42,762 bases of DNA from Desulfovibrio sp. OH1186_COT-070 (GCF_003860215.1 NZ_RQYH01000017.1:1-42762); one strand, 5' to 3'. Positions 32,768 through 42,148 are shown, counted from the stretch's first letter. The notes: generated by a model from the sequence alone, not told the origin. Made by a program: numbers and translations.

Positions 32768-35698
32768 ATGCCCAACGCCCGTCCCGCACAAAACAAGACA
32801 TTTTCTTTTTCCGAAGAAGAGCAGACCGCATTGCTGGAGGATGCGCTGCGCGGCCTGGCCTTGCCCGCAAAGCAAACAGACACGATCAGAGAAACCGTCC
32901 GCCGCCTCTGGGCTGATGTCGGCGGCTGGTGGTACGGCCACAAACTGAACGCCTTTGTCTGGCTGCCTGTTCTTGTGCGACTGGCCGCAGATTTTCAGAA
33001 AAAACGCACAGAGCTTGCCTGCGCCGTAAAGGACGTTCTGCCGATGAGTCCTCGGCCCCAGAAGGTAAAGGCATTTTTCATGGAGGAAAACCTGGAATCC
33101 CTCTGGGCAGAGGAAGTCCGCAGTCCTCGGCCCCAGAAGGTAAAGGCATTTTTCATGACCCTTGCCCGTGTGCCGGACACCCCCCTGGACAAAAGCCTTC
33201 TGGCCTGGCTCTGGTCTGCCTATGAGCGCGCAGGAAAAGCTGAAGAATTTTCCCGTCTGATCGGGAAAATTTTTGATGCCTCGGAATCGCATCCACTGTC
33301 AGAGCCGCAGGAGTCCTTCCCTCCGCAATGGTTCTCTCTGCTTTGTCCCCACAAAGAAGCAACAGGCGCAGCCTCCGGACGACTCGGTTTTTGGCGCTCC
33401 CTGGATGGCATCCTAGTCGCGGACCGCCTTTCCTTCTACCGTGCGCTTGACCACCAGCACCTGGAGGGCATCCCCGTCGCGGACCGCACTCCAGATGTCG
33501 ATATGTCCGCGGCAGAAAAACTTTTTGCTCCTGCCTGGGATTGCCTTGCCCGGCGGCACAAAGTGTGGGAACTGCGGCAGAAGGAAGAAAGGAAAAAACA
33601 AGAACAGGCTGTTCTGGCAGCCCTGCATCGGAGACGCCTTCAGGCTCTGCTGCAGGCCGATACCCGGCGCAACGGCTACCCCGCGCTGGAAGAAAGCCTG
33701 CTGCACGATCCCCTGCGCGGGCACTGGGACCTGTGGCCACCCGACGCAAATCCGCACGACCAGAGCAGGCAGACCGTGCAGACAAAAGACGGCCTCATGG
33801 CCCGCAACCCCAAAGGCGACATACAAAAACGCGTGCCGGTGTGCATTGACTTCGGCACCAGTTCCACGGTGGTGGCCCTGCGCGAGAACGGCCGCAAACG
33901 CCTGCTGCGGGTGGGCGTCAGCGACTGGAGCGAAGAAATCAGGGCCAGACATTTTGAAAACCCCACGGCGCTGGAATTCATCAACGCCTCCGCATTTGCC
34001 GGGAAGTGGCAGCATGAACAGTGGCGCCCCCCGGTGCGCTGGACATCCCTCAAGTGTTCGCATCAGGCCAGAAACGACATTTCCCCTGTTGCCAGCCCGG
34101 AAACCCTCTACAGCATCATCGGCGACCTCAAAACATGGGCGCGGCTTGCAGCCGACCGACCGCCGCTGGACATGCGCGACCAGCAGGGAACAGAACTGCG
34201 CCTGACCCCGGGCAATGCCGCGCCCGAAAACGGCGGGCTTGCCCTGAATCCGCTGGAAATCTACGCCTTCTATCTGGGCCTTGCCATCAACAACCAGTAC
34301 AGGGAGAACGGGCGCATTTATCACGAATACCATCTCTCTTTTCCCGCCACCTTTGATTCCGCCACACGGCAGGACATTCTGGAGGCCTTTGGCCGCGGCC
34401 TGGAGCGCAGCCTGCCCGCCAGCCTTGCCCACCAGAGCCAGTGGCGGGCAGAAACCCCCTTCAGCGTGCGCGAGGGAGCGGCAGAGCCGGTGGCCTACGC
34501 CGCCGCCGTGCTGGAAGAAAGCGATCTGGAGCCCACAGACAGGGGCCTGGCCTTTGGCGTTTTTGACTTCGGCGGCGGCACGACGGACTTTGCCTTTGGC
34601 CTCTACCGCCGGGCAAGCCAGGAAGAAGAAAGGCACAAGGGATGGGAAAGCGTGCTCCAACTGCTGGACGTGACAGGCGATGCCGATCTGGGCGGCGAAG
34701 CTCTGCTGCACATGCTGTCTTTTGCCGTCATGTGCGACAATGCAGACACCCTGCTCGCCAAGGCGCTGCCCTTTGTACTGCCGCGTACGGCCCAGGCCCC
34801 TGCAGGCATGGAGCGCATCTTTGGCGACAGCCTGGCAGCGCGGGCCAACACCACCCGCCTCATGGAAGCCCTGCGTCCCCTCTGGGAAAAAGGGCCGGAT
34901 GCCTTTGACAGCGAAAACGAAGGCCTGCTGCGTCTGGACATGCAGAACCACAACGGCGGCAATGCCAGCCTTGTGGAACTCAAGGCAGACAAGGAAAAAC
35001 TGACAGCCCTGCTCCACGACCGTATCCTGCAAGGGGTCAGCGCCTTTTTCATCGCCTTTCGACAGGCATTCAAACGCCACAATGTGGAGGGCATGGATAC
35101 GCTGCACATCCTGCCTGCGGGCAACGCCTGCCGCTCGCCGCTGGTGCATGCCTGCTTCGTGGAACACATGCAGGCCATTGCCCGGCAGGAAAACTTCAAG
35201 GCAGACCATTTTCGCCTGCACGATGTCCGCCTGCCGGACGATGCCAATCCGGAGGCCGTTACCCTGAAAACCGGCGTAGCCCTTGGCCTGCTCAATACCG
35301 TGCCGGGCGAAAGCGTGGGCATTCTCCCCGTGCCCGAACTGGCGGACCCGGACACAGTGTTCCGCTATGCTTTCGGCACGTTCCGGCGGGGCATGCTGGA
35401 ACCGCTGCTGACGCGCTTTTCCGCGCCGGGCGAGTGGCACTCTCTGGGTTTTGTGCGCGCGGATCTGCGGCAGATCGTTGCCCATACAGAATCTCCCCTG
35501 GCTCTGGAAGGCAGGATCTTGCGCGGCGACCCCGCATGCACGGAAACCGTCATTGACTGGAAGCCCGGGGATGTCGGGCACGAGGCCTTTGTGCGCCCTG
35601 TGGGCCAGGACACGGTGGAAGTGGCACTGGATGTGGGGCACGAACTGCCGCAAGGCAGGGACAATTTCACGCTTTCCCTGTCAAACACACGCCCATAG
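32768..35698 (+). CDS. Hsp70/actin-like ATPase with large N-terminal extension (first of two)
   Basis: A 976-residue protein. The first 355 residues are a helical extension of no known family, containing two internal repeats. An Hsp70/actin-fold ATPase follows: phosphate-1 motif CIDFGTSSTVV (Asp361), phosphate-2 motif FDFGGGTTDFAFG (Asp600), and an adenosine-type motif LPAGNACRSPLVHA near residue 783. The substrate-binding domain of DnaK is absent; the last 130 residues are beta-rich. It shares FENPTALEF and KCSHQARND with the next gene, marking the two as paralogues. It lies 15 bases after the coiled-coil gene. An ATP-driven assembly or remodelling role is inferred. Confidence 0.8.
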   Translation: MPNARPAQNKTFSFSEEEQTALLEDALRGLALPAKQTDTIRETVRRLWADVGGWWYGHKLNAFVWLPVLVRLAADFQKKRTELACAVKDVLPMSPRPQKVKAFFMEENLESLWAEEVRSPRPQKVKAFFMTLARVPDTPLDKSLLAWLWSAYERAGKAEEFSRLIGKIFDASESHPLSEPQESFPPQWFSLLCPHKEATGAASGRLGFWRSLDGILVADRLSFYRALDHQHLEGIPVADRTPDVDMSAAEKLFAPAWDCLARRHKVWELRQKEERKKQEQAVLAALHRRRLQALLQADTRRNGYPALEESLLHDPLRGHWDLWPPDANPHDQSRQTVQTKDGLMARNPKGDIQKRVPVCIDFGTSSTVVALRENGRKRLLRVGVSDWSEEIRARHFENPTALEFINASAFAGKWQHEQWRPPVRWTSLKCSHQARNDISPVASPETLYSIIGDLKTWARLAADRPPLDMRDQQGTELRLTPGNAAPENGGLALNPLEIYAFYLGLAINNQYRENGRIYHEYHLSFPATFDSATRQDILEAFGRGLERSLPASLAHQSQWRAETPFSVREGAAEPVAYAAAVLEESDLEPTDRGLAFGVFDFGGGTTDFAFGLYRRASQEEERHKGWESVLQLLDVTGDADLGGEALLHMLSFAVMCDNADTLLAKALPFVLPRTAQAPAGMERIFGDSLAARANTTRLMEALRPLWEKGPDAFDSENEGLLRLDMQNHNGGNASLVELKADKEKLTALLHDRILQGVSAFFIAFRQAFKRHNVEGMDTLHILPAGNACRSPLVHACFVEHMQAIARQENFKADHFRLHDVRLPDDANPEAVTLKTGVALGLLNTVPGESVGILPVPELADPDTVFRYAFGTFRRGMLEPLLTRFSAPGEWHSLGFVRADLRQIVAHTESPLALEGRILRGDPACTETVIDWKPGDVGHEAFVRPVGQDTVEVALDVGHELPQGRDNFTLSLSNTRP
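33047..33157 (+). repeat. 36-bp exact direct repeat within the first Hsp70-like gene
   Basis: The same 36 bases, beginning AGTCCTCGGCCCCAGAAGG and ending TTTTTCATG, occur at 33047-33082 and 33122-33157. The 75-base period is a multiple of three, so it duplicates SPRPQKVKAFFM in frame. A second, shorter duplication (GI-x-VADR) lies at about 33404-33487. Only two units occur, within an ORF, so this is not a CRISPR array. Confidence 0.9.
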
Positions 35699-35706
35699 GA
35701 GCTGCC

Positions 35707-38430
35707 GTGTTTTCCCGAAGATCGTATTTCCCCGTATGGCGTTGCCTGAACGATGAGCGCTTTGCCCTGCGCGTTGTCCACGATGCCCTGGAATGGGGCC
35801 TGTACGGCCTGCCGCCCGTGGAGCAACTGCCGGATCTGCACGAGACGCTCCTGTCCGGCAAAAACATCTTCCATTCTGTTCCTCTGCTGCGGAACACATC
35901 CCGCATTTTTGTTGTCCACACGCACGTGTATCTGCTTCTCAGAACAGAGGACTTTCTTTCCGATGCGACGGTAAATATCCACAACACGTATCGGGTGAAC
36001 ATACAAGATATTCTCCAGCAGATTCTCCCCACCATAAAGCACAAAAACAATCTCGGCTTCGATTTTGTGTGCGAATGGAAGGGGAATATACAGGACGCTG
36101 CCGCATATCTTCCAGAAAAATCCACAATGTTTGTATGCACCGGCGGCAAAATCTACAGCCTGGACACCCGCTCCGAACTTCCAACATGTACAGAGCATTC
36201 AATATCATTTTATGGTAGTGACGAATATATCGAAGCTGCCCGTAAGCACGACTATGTGCTCCTGCATATGGAGCGCAGCAGCAGCGACAAGGCGCTCATT
36301 CCCCCTTCTCCCGACAAGCTGCTCCCTGAAATTTCTCCGGAGGTCCTGCTGAAGGGCGATCACGAGCGCGCCCAACTGCCCGTGCTGGACAAAACCTACC
36401 TGAACAGCAACCTGGGCCTGTGGGATGCGTATTGGCCGCAGGGAGCGGAGCCTGACAAAAAATGGTATCTCCCCGTGAACCTTGCCGCAGAATGCGCGGC
36501 TGCCGACCCGTGGGACAGCGTGCGCCACGGCAGTTCCGTATGCATTGACTTCGGCACTTCCAGCACCGTGGCTGCCGTGCGCGAAAATGACGGCAGCGTG
36601 CGCCTGCTGCGCATCGGGGGAGACCTGACAGCACGGGACGCACCCACGGAATACGAAAATCCCACGGCTCTGGAATTTTCCAACTACAGGGAACTGTTGC
36701 GTCCCTGGACCAGGGAGCCGTGGCGGCCGTCCATCGAGTGGAAAAACGTCAAGTGCTCCCATCAGGCCAAAAACGAACTGGGCGCAGGCCCGCTGGCCCT
36801 GTGCGGCATCCGCCAGATCAAAACATGGGCGCGTGCCCGTCCCGGGCAGCGCCCCCTGCGCCTGCACGACGAACAGGGCGAAAACTTCGAGCTTGTTCCC
36901 CTGCCGGTGGAAGAAAATACGCAAGGTATCGGCAACTTTGACCAGCGCCCGCTGGATCCCGTCGAGTTGTACGCCTACTTTCTCGGCCTTGCCCTCAACA
37001 ACCAGTCGGCTTTCGGCGGCCGCATTTACTGCGACTACACCATGACCTTTCCGGTCAAATTTCCCCGTGAGGTGCGCCAGCGCATTCTGCAGGGATTTTC
37101 GCGGGGGCTGCTGCGCTCCATGCCGCTCAGTCTGGCAAGCTCTGCCCGCTGGCAGGAAAAGCCCCCCTTCACGCTTGCGGAACAGGCCAGCGAACCCACG
37201 GCCTTTGCCGCCAGCGTGCTGCCGCATCTGGGCATCATGCCCACAGAAGGGGGAACGCCTTTCGGCATTTTCGACTTCGGCGGCGGCACCACGGATTTTG
37301 CTTTCGGCCTCTACCGCACGGCAACGCCGGAAGAAAGCGGCAACGACGGCTGGGAGCGTGTGCTGGACATTCTTGACGTCTCCGGAGACGAAAATCTGGG
37401 CGGTGAACACCTGCTGGATCTGCTGGCCTACGAAATCATCCGGACCAAGGCAACACAGGCCGAAAAAGAAAAGCAGATGCCGGAAGGAGTCACCGTGCTT
37501 TGCCCCACCGGCATGACCCCCTTTCCCGGTTCGGAGCTTCTTTTTGCCGAAAGCCGGGAGGCCCATGCCAACATGATCAGCCTCCGTGAGGCACTGCGGC
37601 CGCTCTGGGAAGAAGGCAAACTCCCCGACGAGGGAACCGGGCAGATCAGCGTGATGCTGCAGGGCCAGGACAAGGAGGAAAACGTCACCTTTTCCGTGGA
37701 CGAAGATGCCCTGCGCGCCTGCCTCAAAGACCGCATCCGCCAGGGCGTGCTGGCCTTTTTCACCACCTTCCGGCAGGCATTCAAAATGCACGAAATACAC
37801 CCGCGGGAACTGCATGTGCTCCTGGCAGGCAACTCCTGCCGTTCTCCTCTGGTGCGGGAGGTCTTTGAACACTTCATCAGCACGGAAGTCGCGCCCAATG
37901 AGAGCGAGAGCGTCCCGGTGCATTACGAAATGATCCCCTCCGCAGAAGAAAAGCATGCCAACCAGAATGCCGGGGGCAGCGCCATCGGCAGCAACGGCAT
38001 CAGCCCCACGCTCAAAACCGGCGTGACCCTGGGCCTGCTGCGCCTTCTGCCCGGTGAGGCCACTGGCATTGTGGAGCGCAACCGCGAAGAAGAGTCGCCT
38101 TTCCTGTTTTCTGTGGGCACCTTCAAAAATGACCTTCTTGTGCCGGTTCTGCACCGCAACGCCGAATACGGCAAATGGGAACCCCTGGGCAGGGTCGTGC
38201 GCAACGGCTGGACCCTGCTGGGATACTCCGATTCCCCCCTGGCCATGGAACAGCAGATTCCCCGCACACGCTGCCGCGAACACAGAATCCACTGGGGTGC
38301 AGAAAACTTCGGGCGCTCCATCTTCATCAAGGCCGCTGGCCCCGGCGAGGCCGTGCTGGCCCTTGGCAACGAAGGCAGCGGGGACGAAACAGATCTGGAC
38401 AATGCACACACGCTCATACTGGCACATTAG
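35707..38430 (+). CDS. Hsp70/actin-like ATPase with different N-terminal extension (second of two)
   Basis: A 907-residue paralogue of the preceding protein. The first 275 residues form an alpha/beta extension unrelated to that of its neighbour. The ATPase part has VCIDFGTSSTVAAV (Asp281), FDFGGGTTDFAFGLYR (Asp523) and LLAGNSCRSPLVREVF near residue 704. No DnaK-type peptide-binding domain is present. The shared YENPTALEF and KCSHQAKNE blocks between the phosphate motifs are not typical of DnaK and define this pair. It starts with GTG, with AGGAG six bases upstream, eight bases after the previous stop. The pair may form a heteromer. Confidence 0.8.
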   Translation: MFSRRSYFPVWRCLNDERFALRVVHDALEWGLYGLPPVEQLPDLHETLLSGKNIFHSVPLLRNTSRIFVVHTHVYLLLRTEDFLSDATVNIHNTYRVNIQDILQQILPTIKHKNNLGFDFVCEWKGNIQDAAAYLPEKSTMFVCTGGKIYSLDTRSELPTCTEHSISFYGSDEYIEAARKHDYVLLHMERSSSDKALIPPSPDKLLPEISPEVLLKGDHERAQLPVLDKTYLNSNLGLWDAYWPQGAEPDKKWYLPVNLAAECAAADPWDSVRHGSSVCIDFGTSSTVAAVRENDGSVRLLRIGGDLTARDAPTEYENPTALEFSNYRELLRPWTREPWRPSIEWKNVKCSHQAKNELGAGPLALCGIRQIKTWARARPGQRPLRLHDEQGENFELVPLPVEENTQGIGNFDQRPLDPVELYAYFLGLALNNQSAFGGRIYCDYTMTFPVKFPREVRQRILQGFSRGLLRSMPLSLASSARWQEKPPFTLAEQASEPTAFAASVLPHLGIMPTEGGTPFGIFDFGGGTTDFAFGLYRTATPEESGNDGWERVLDILDVSGDENLGGEHLLDLLAYEIIRTKATQAEKEKQMPEGVTVLCPTGMTPFPGSELLFAESREAHANMISLREALRPLWEEGKLPDEGTGQISVMLQGQDKEENVTFSVDEDALRACLKDRIRQGVLAFFTTFRQAFKMHEIHPRELHVLLAGNSCRSPLVREVFEHFISTEVAPNESESVPVHYEMIPSAEEKHANQNAGGSAIGSNGISPTLKTGVTLGLLRLLPGEATGIVERNREEESPFLFSVGTFKNDLLVPVLHRNAEYGKWEPLGRVVRNGWTLLGYSDSPLAMEQQIPRTRCREHRIHWGAENFGRSIFIKAAGPGEAVLALGNEGSGDETDLDNAHTLILAH

Positions 38431-38438
38431 GAGGATGC

Positions 38439-41375
38439 ATGGACAACAGTTTCCCTTCGCCCGAAAATCTTGCCGACGAACTCCACAAACTCCGCACGGC
38501 ACGCGATGAGGAAATCTCTCTGGGCAACGCAACGGCCCTCGATATTCCCATCAACAACAGCACCTGCCGCCTGTACCGGGTCAGCCGCCTGACCTATGAA
38601 AAGGATTTTCCCCGACAGGAAGCCTTTGAAAACGTGGTGGCCTCCATCAACAATATGCGATGCCGCCTTGTATATTACCTGCGGGGCACAGGGGACGGTG
38701 TGGAATTTTATGTCGGCGTGGTGAACATGGGCGTGGACGACCGCCTGAACATCGGCGACTACGGCAACATGCTTTCCCGTGCCTTCCAGGGCAATTTTCT
38801 CGGTTCGCAACTGGACGAACTGAAGGAAGAGGAAACGCGCTCCCTGCTGGCCGAACTGCGCCAGCCCCATATGGAATTCAGCACCCTGCTGGGCGTGCCC
38901 ACCCGCAACAGCCAGCGGGAAGACATTGCTTTTCAGGGCGTGGACAGGTTGGTCAACATCATGACCAGCGGCGGCAAAAGCCTCAGACACAGCTTTCATC
39001 TGCTGGTGCTCTGGGAGCCGGTGGCGGCGCAGGATGTGGCGCGCATTGAAGCTGAAGCCCAAAACCTCTATTCCCGGCTCTCTGCTGAGGCCAAACACAA
39101 TGTCCAGCACAGCACACAAACAAGCCAGCAAGAGGGAAAGACAATCCAGGATTCCTACGCCGAAGGGAAAAGTGAAGGAAAAAGCCAAACCACTACTTGT
39201 AGTACAGGCAGCGAAAACACCAGCAACACCACATCCGGCGGAACCAGCAAGCAAAAAAACCACAACGAGGAAACTTCCAAAACCACCACGCGCACCGAAA
39301 GCGACAATCTTTCCTGGGAAGAACAGAACAAATTTGTGCAGGACGCCATGGAGCACATCAAGGACGAACTGCAACCGCGCATCCGCCGGGGCAAGGCCAA
39401 GGGCATGTACAAAACCTCGGTCTATGTGGGCGCGGCAACCCCTCTGGACCTCTCCCTGCTGGAAAACGCTCTCCTGTCCATCTGCCAGGGCGACAAACCT
39501 GTTTTCACCCCCCTGTACGCGCGGCCCCTGCCGCGCACGGAAGCGGCATATGCCCTCGTTTCTTCCCTGAACATCCACGACCATCTCGACACCGATGTCA
39601 GCCTGCTCCTGCTGGATTCCCGGCCTGTCGTGCGCGGCAGGGTCAGTCTGGGCACATGGCTCACCGCAGCGGAAATCAGCATGCTGGCCGGCATGCCGCA
39701 GAAGGAGGTTCCCGGCCTGGAACTGCGGGAGCAGGTGTCCTTCGGCCTCAACATCGCTCCTCCAGGTTCCGGCGATGCCCTGGAACTCGGCCATATGATG
39801 CAGGAAGGCAGCCACCTCGAAAAACGGCGGGTCAGTCTGGATCGCCAGGAACTGAGCAAACATGTGTTCATTGCCGGAACCACGGGATCCGGCAAAACCA
39901 CCACCTGCCACAAACTGCTGGCCTCCTCGGCCTCGACAGGGCAGGCCCTGCCCTTTCTGGTCATTGAACCTGCCAAAACAGAGTACCGGGCGCTGCTGCG
40001 CGACCAACGGCTTGCCGACACCATCATCTTTACGGTGGGCAACGAAAAAGGCGTGCCCTTCCGCTTCAATCCCTTCGAGTTTCTCCCCACAGAAAGCCTT
40101 TCGGGCCATGTGGATCTGCTCAAGGCCTGCTTTATCGCCAGCTTTGACATGGAGGCGGCCATCCCCAACCTGCTGGAAGAAGGGATGTACCGCGCCTATG
40201 AAGCCTATGGCTGGGATTTTCGCGACGATTCCAACCGCTATCTGGAAAACCGCCTGGATGCCTGGAATTGCGGCGGACGCTACTTTCCCACCATTTCCAG
40301 CTATATTGACATCACCATTGGCCTTGTGGACGAAAAGGGCTTTGATGAACGCCTGCAAAACGACTACAAAGGCTCCATCCGGGGCAGGCTGGACAGCCTG
40401 CGCGCCGGAGCCAAGGGCCTCATGCTGGATACGCCGCTTTCCGTGGACTTTATGGAGCTTATCGACAAAAAGGTTATTCTGGAACTGGAAGAGCTCAAGT
40501 CCGGTGAAGACAAGTCTTTTCTCATGGGGCTTGTACTGGGCCGTATGGTCGAAGCCCTCAAGGCGCGCCACCGGGAAAATCCCTCTTTCCGGCACATCAC
40601 CCTGCTGGAAGAGGCGCACAGGCTGCTCACCCGGCCCATGCCCGGCGACAGCCCCAACCGCAAGCTGGGCGTGGAAACCTTCACCGACCTTCTGGCCGAA
40701 GTGCGCAAGTACGGAGAAAGCCTGATCATCGTGGACCAGATTCCCAACAAACTGGCCCCGGAAGTGCTGAAAAACACCAATACCAAAATCATCCACAAGC
40801 TCTTTGCCCGGGACGACAAGGATGTGGTCGGCGATACCATGGCCCTGGACGACAAGCAAAAACCCTATCTTTCCCACCTTGCGCCCGGTGAGGCTGTCAT
40901 GTTCTCCCAGGGGTGGAAAAAACCCGTGAACGTGCAGGTGGAGCCGCTGGATGTCAAAACCGGTGATGCCGATGTGCCGCAGGATCAGGTGAACGCAGCA
41001 GGCTGGACCTACTGGCTGCAACGGCCCCACCTTTTTTGCCCCGGCATACCCGCAGACATGGCAGGGGCGCTGAGCCGGGAAGAACTTCTCCAGACAGTGC
41101 GCCTCAAGGAAAACTTCTGGACACTGCTGCTCGACAAACAGGGCAGAGACTGGCGGGAAGCGTGGCGTGAACTGCGCAAGGCCCTGAACGGGAGAACAGA
41201 CGAACTGCTCCTGACTCTCTTGGCCGCGTGGGACATGCTCGTCCCCTGCCCCGATGCCGCAGAGCACCGCCGCACCATGCAGGAAAAACTGCCCCGCCTT
41301 GTCCGGCAGTTTGACAATCCGCCTGCTGACGGGTGGCTCAAGCCCGCGGACAACGTATCCAAACGGATTTTTTGA
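38439..41375 (+). CDS. HerA/DUF87-type ATPase with polar low-complexity linker
   Basis: A 978-residue motor of the HerA/FtsK/VirB4 superfamily, whose members form hexamers that move DNA or protein. The N-terminal domain (about 1-215) is of unknown fold. It is joined through a Ser/Thr/Gly/Lys-rich linker (about 222-292) to a DUF87 region with Walker A IAGTTGSGKTTT (Lys486), Walker B ITLLEEAHRLL (Glu724-Glu725) and the downstream VDQIPNKLAPEVLKNTNTKI block. The C-terminal 130 residues are helical. GAGGA precedes ATG 38439, eight bases after the second Hsp70-like gene. HerA pairs with nucleases in DNA repair and defence; here the candidate nuclease is the NERD-helicase. Confidence 0.82.
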   Translation: MDNSFPSPENLADELHKLRTARDEEISLGNATALDIPINNSTCRLYRVSRLTYEKDFPRQEAFENVVASINNMRCRLVYYLRGTGDGVEFYVGVVNMGVDDRLNIGDYGNMLSRAFQGNFLGSQLDELKEEETRSLLAELRQPHMEFSTLLGVPTRNSQREDIAFQGVDRLVNIMTSGGKSLRHSFHLLVLWEPVAAQDVARIEAEAQNLYSRLSAEAKHNVQHSTQTSQQEGKTIQDSYAEGKSEGKSQTTTCSTGSENTSNTTSGGTSKQKNHNEETSKTTTRTESDNLSWEEQNKFVQDAMEHIKDELQPRIRRGKAKGMYKTSVYVGAATPLDLSLLENALLSICQGDKPVFTPLYARPLPRTEAAYALVSSLNIHDHLDTDVSLLLLDSRPVVRGRVSLGTWLTAAEISMLAGMPQKEVPGLELREQVSFGLNIAPPGSGDALELGHMMQEGSHLEKRRVSLDRQELSKHVFIAGTTGSGKTTTCHKLLASSASTGQALPFLVIEPAKTEYRALLRDQRLADTIIFTVGNEKGVPFRFNPFEFLPTESLSGHVDLLKACFIASFDMEAAIPNLLEEGMYRAYEAYGWDFRDDSNRYLENRLDAWNCGGRYFPTISSYIDITIGLVDEKGFDERLQNDYKGSIRGRLDSLRAGAKGLMLDTPLSVDFMELIDKKVILELEELKSGEDKSFLMGLVLGRMVEALKARHRENPSFRHITLLEEAHRLLTRPMPGDSPNRKLGVETFTDLLAEVRKYGESLIIVDQIPNKLAPEVLKNTNTKIIHKLFARDDKDVVGDTMALDDKQKPYLSHLAPGEAVMFSQGWKKPVNVQVEPLDVKTGDADVPQDQVNAAGWTYWLQRPHLFCPGIPADMAGALSREELLQTVRLKENFWTLLLDKQGRDWREAWRELRKALNGRTDELLLTLLAAWDMLVPCPDAAEHRRTMQEKLPRLVRQFDNPPADGWLKPADNVSKRIF

Positions 41376-41396
41376 AAACCTTTTTGGGGAGGAAGT

Positions 41397-42128
41397 ATGG
41401 GATTCTGGTCAAGTGTCGGAGATTTTTGTTCCAGTATTGCTACGGGCATTTCCAATGCTGTGCGCGATGTGGCGAGCGCAGTGACAAGCGTTGCGACAAG
41501 CGTGTTCCAGGCGGTAAAAGTGCTTGCACCTGTGCTGGTAAAACTGGTGGGTCCACAGATTGGAATTGCCATACAGGTCATCGGCATTGTCATTGACGTG
41601 GTGGCAAAAGTCATGAACCTGCTCAAACCCGACGAAAAAGTGCCGGACATGGGCGAGCGCGCCCTGCAGGCCGAGGAGCAGGGCATCACTCTGGAAAGCT
41701 GCAACAAGGATTTTGACGCCTATATGGAAAAACTGCGCGCTCTTGAACTTGACCCCCAAAAAGCGGCGACGAGACCGGAGACTGACCAGTGGTTGGCAGG
41801 CAGCCTGCTTCTGGAAAAAGGCCTTGAACTGAAGTACCCGCAAATGTCCACCGCAGCCATGTGGCCCATTATCGTCCGCAACTCGGACTTTTTCACCAGG
41901 CAACGCCAGGAGGTTTACACGCACCTGGCGCTGGAAAAAAATATCCCCTTTGGGGAAAGCATTGCCAGATATTTTGCTCCCGGCGACAGGGTCCGCGTTG
42001 ATAGCGATACCGCTGACTTTGTGTGGGAAGCGGAAAAAAAGATGAATCCCGCTGCCACGGACAATGAAATCAGTGCCACCTTGCGCACGGTCAGCGCCAA
42101 CTGCGAAACGCAGGAGCCGAAGGCATAG
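41397..42128 (+). CDS. Protein with hydrophobic, pore-like N-terminus; last gene of the accessory operon
   Basis: I recognise no family in these 243 residues. Residues 1-75 are nearly free of charge and rich in Val, Ala, Ser and Ile, with an amphipathic stretch (8-40) and a strongly hydrophobic one (44-72, VLVKLVGPQIGIAIQVIGIV) bearing Gly-Pro and Gly breaks, as in membrane-inserting peptides. The rest is a charged helical domain without catalytic motifs. No signal peptide is present. GGAGG precedes ATG 41397 by six bases. As the last gene before the terminator it is a candidate membrane-active effector or membrane anchor; neither is shown. Confidence 0.65.
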   Translation: MGFWSSVGDFCSSIATGISNAVRDVASAVTSVATSVFQAVKVLAPVLVKLVGPQIGIAIQVIGIVIDVVAKVMNLLKPDEKVPDMGERALQAEEQGITLESCNKDFDAYMEKLRALELDPQKAATRPETDQWLAGSLLLEKGLELKYPQMSTAAMWPIIVRNSDFFTRQRQEVYTHLALEKNIPFGESIARYFAPGDRVRVDSDTADFVWEAEKKMNPAATDNEISATLRTVSANCETQEPKA

Positions 42129-42148
42129 CGCATAGGGTATGTCTTCTC

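Noticed and set aside
33047-33157. Two 36-bp repeats as a CRISPR array
   Set aside because: There are only two units, both inside an open reading frame at a period of 75, encoding an in-frame peptide duplication. No cas genes are present.
36205-41267. Very long minus-strand open frames (36205-38532 and 38427-41267) opposite the second Hsp70-like gene and the HerA gene
   Set aside because: They mirror GC-rich genes, have no recognisable domains, and their translations are rich in Gly, Gln and His as expected for antisense shadows. The plus-strand proteins have intact motifs.
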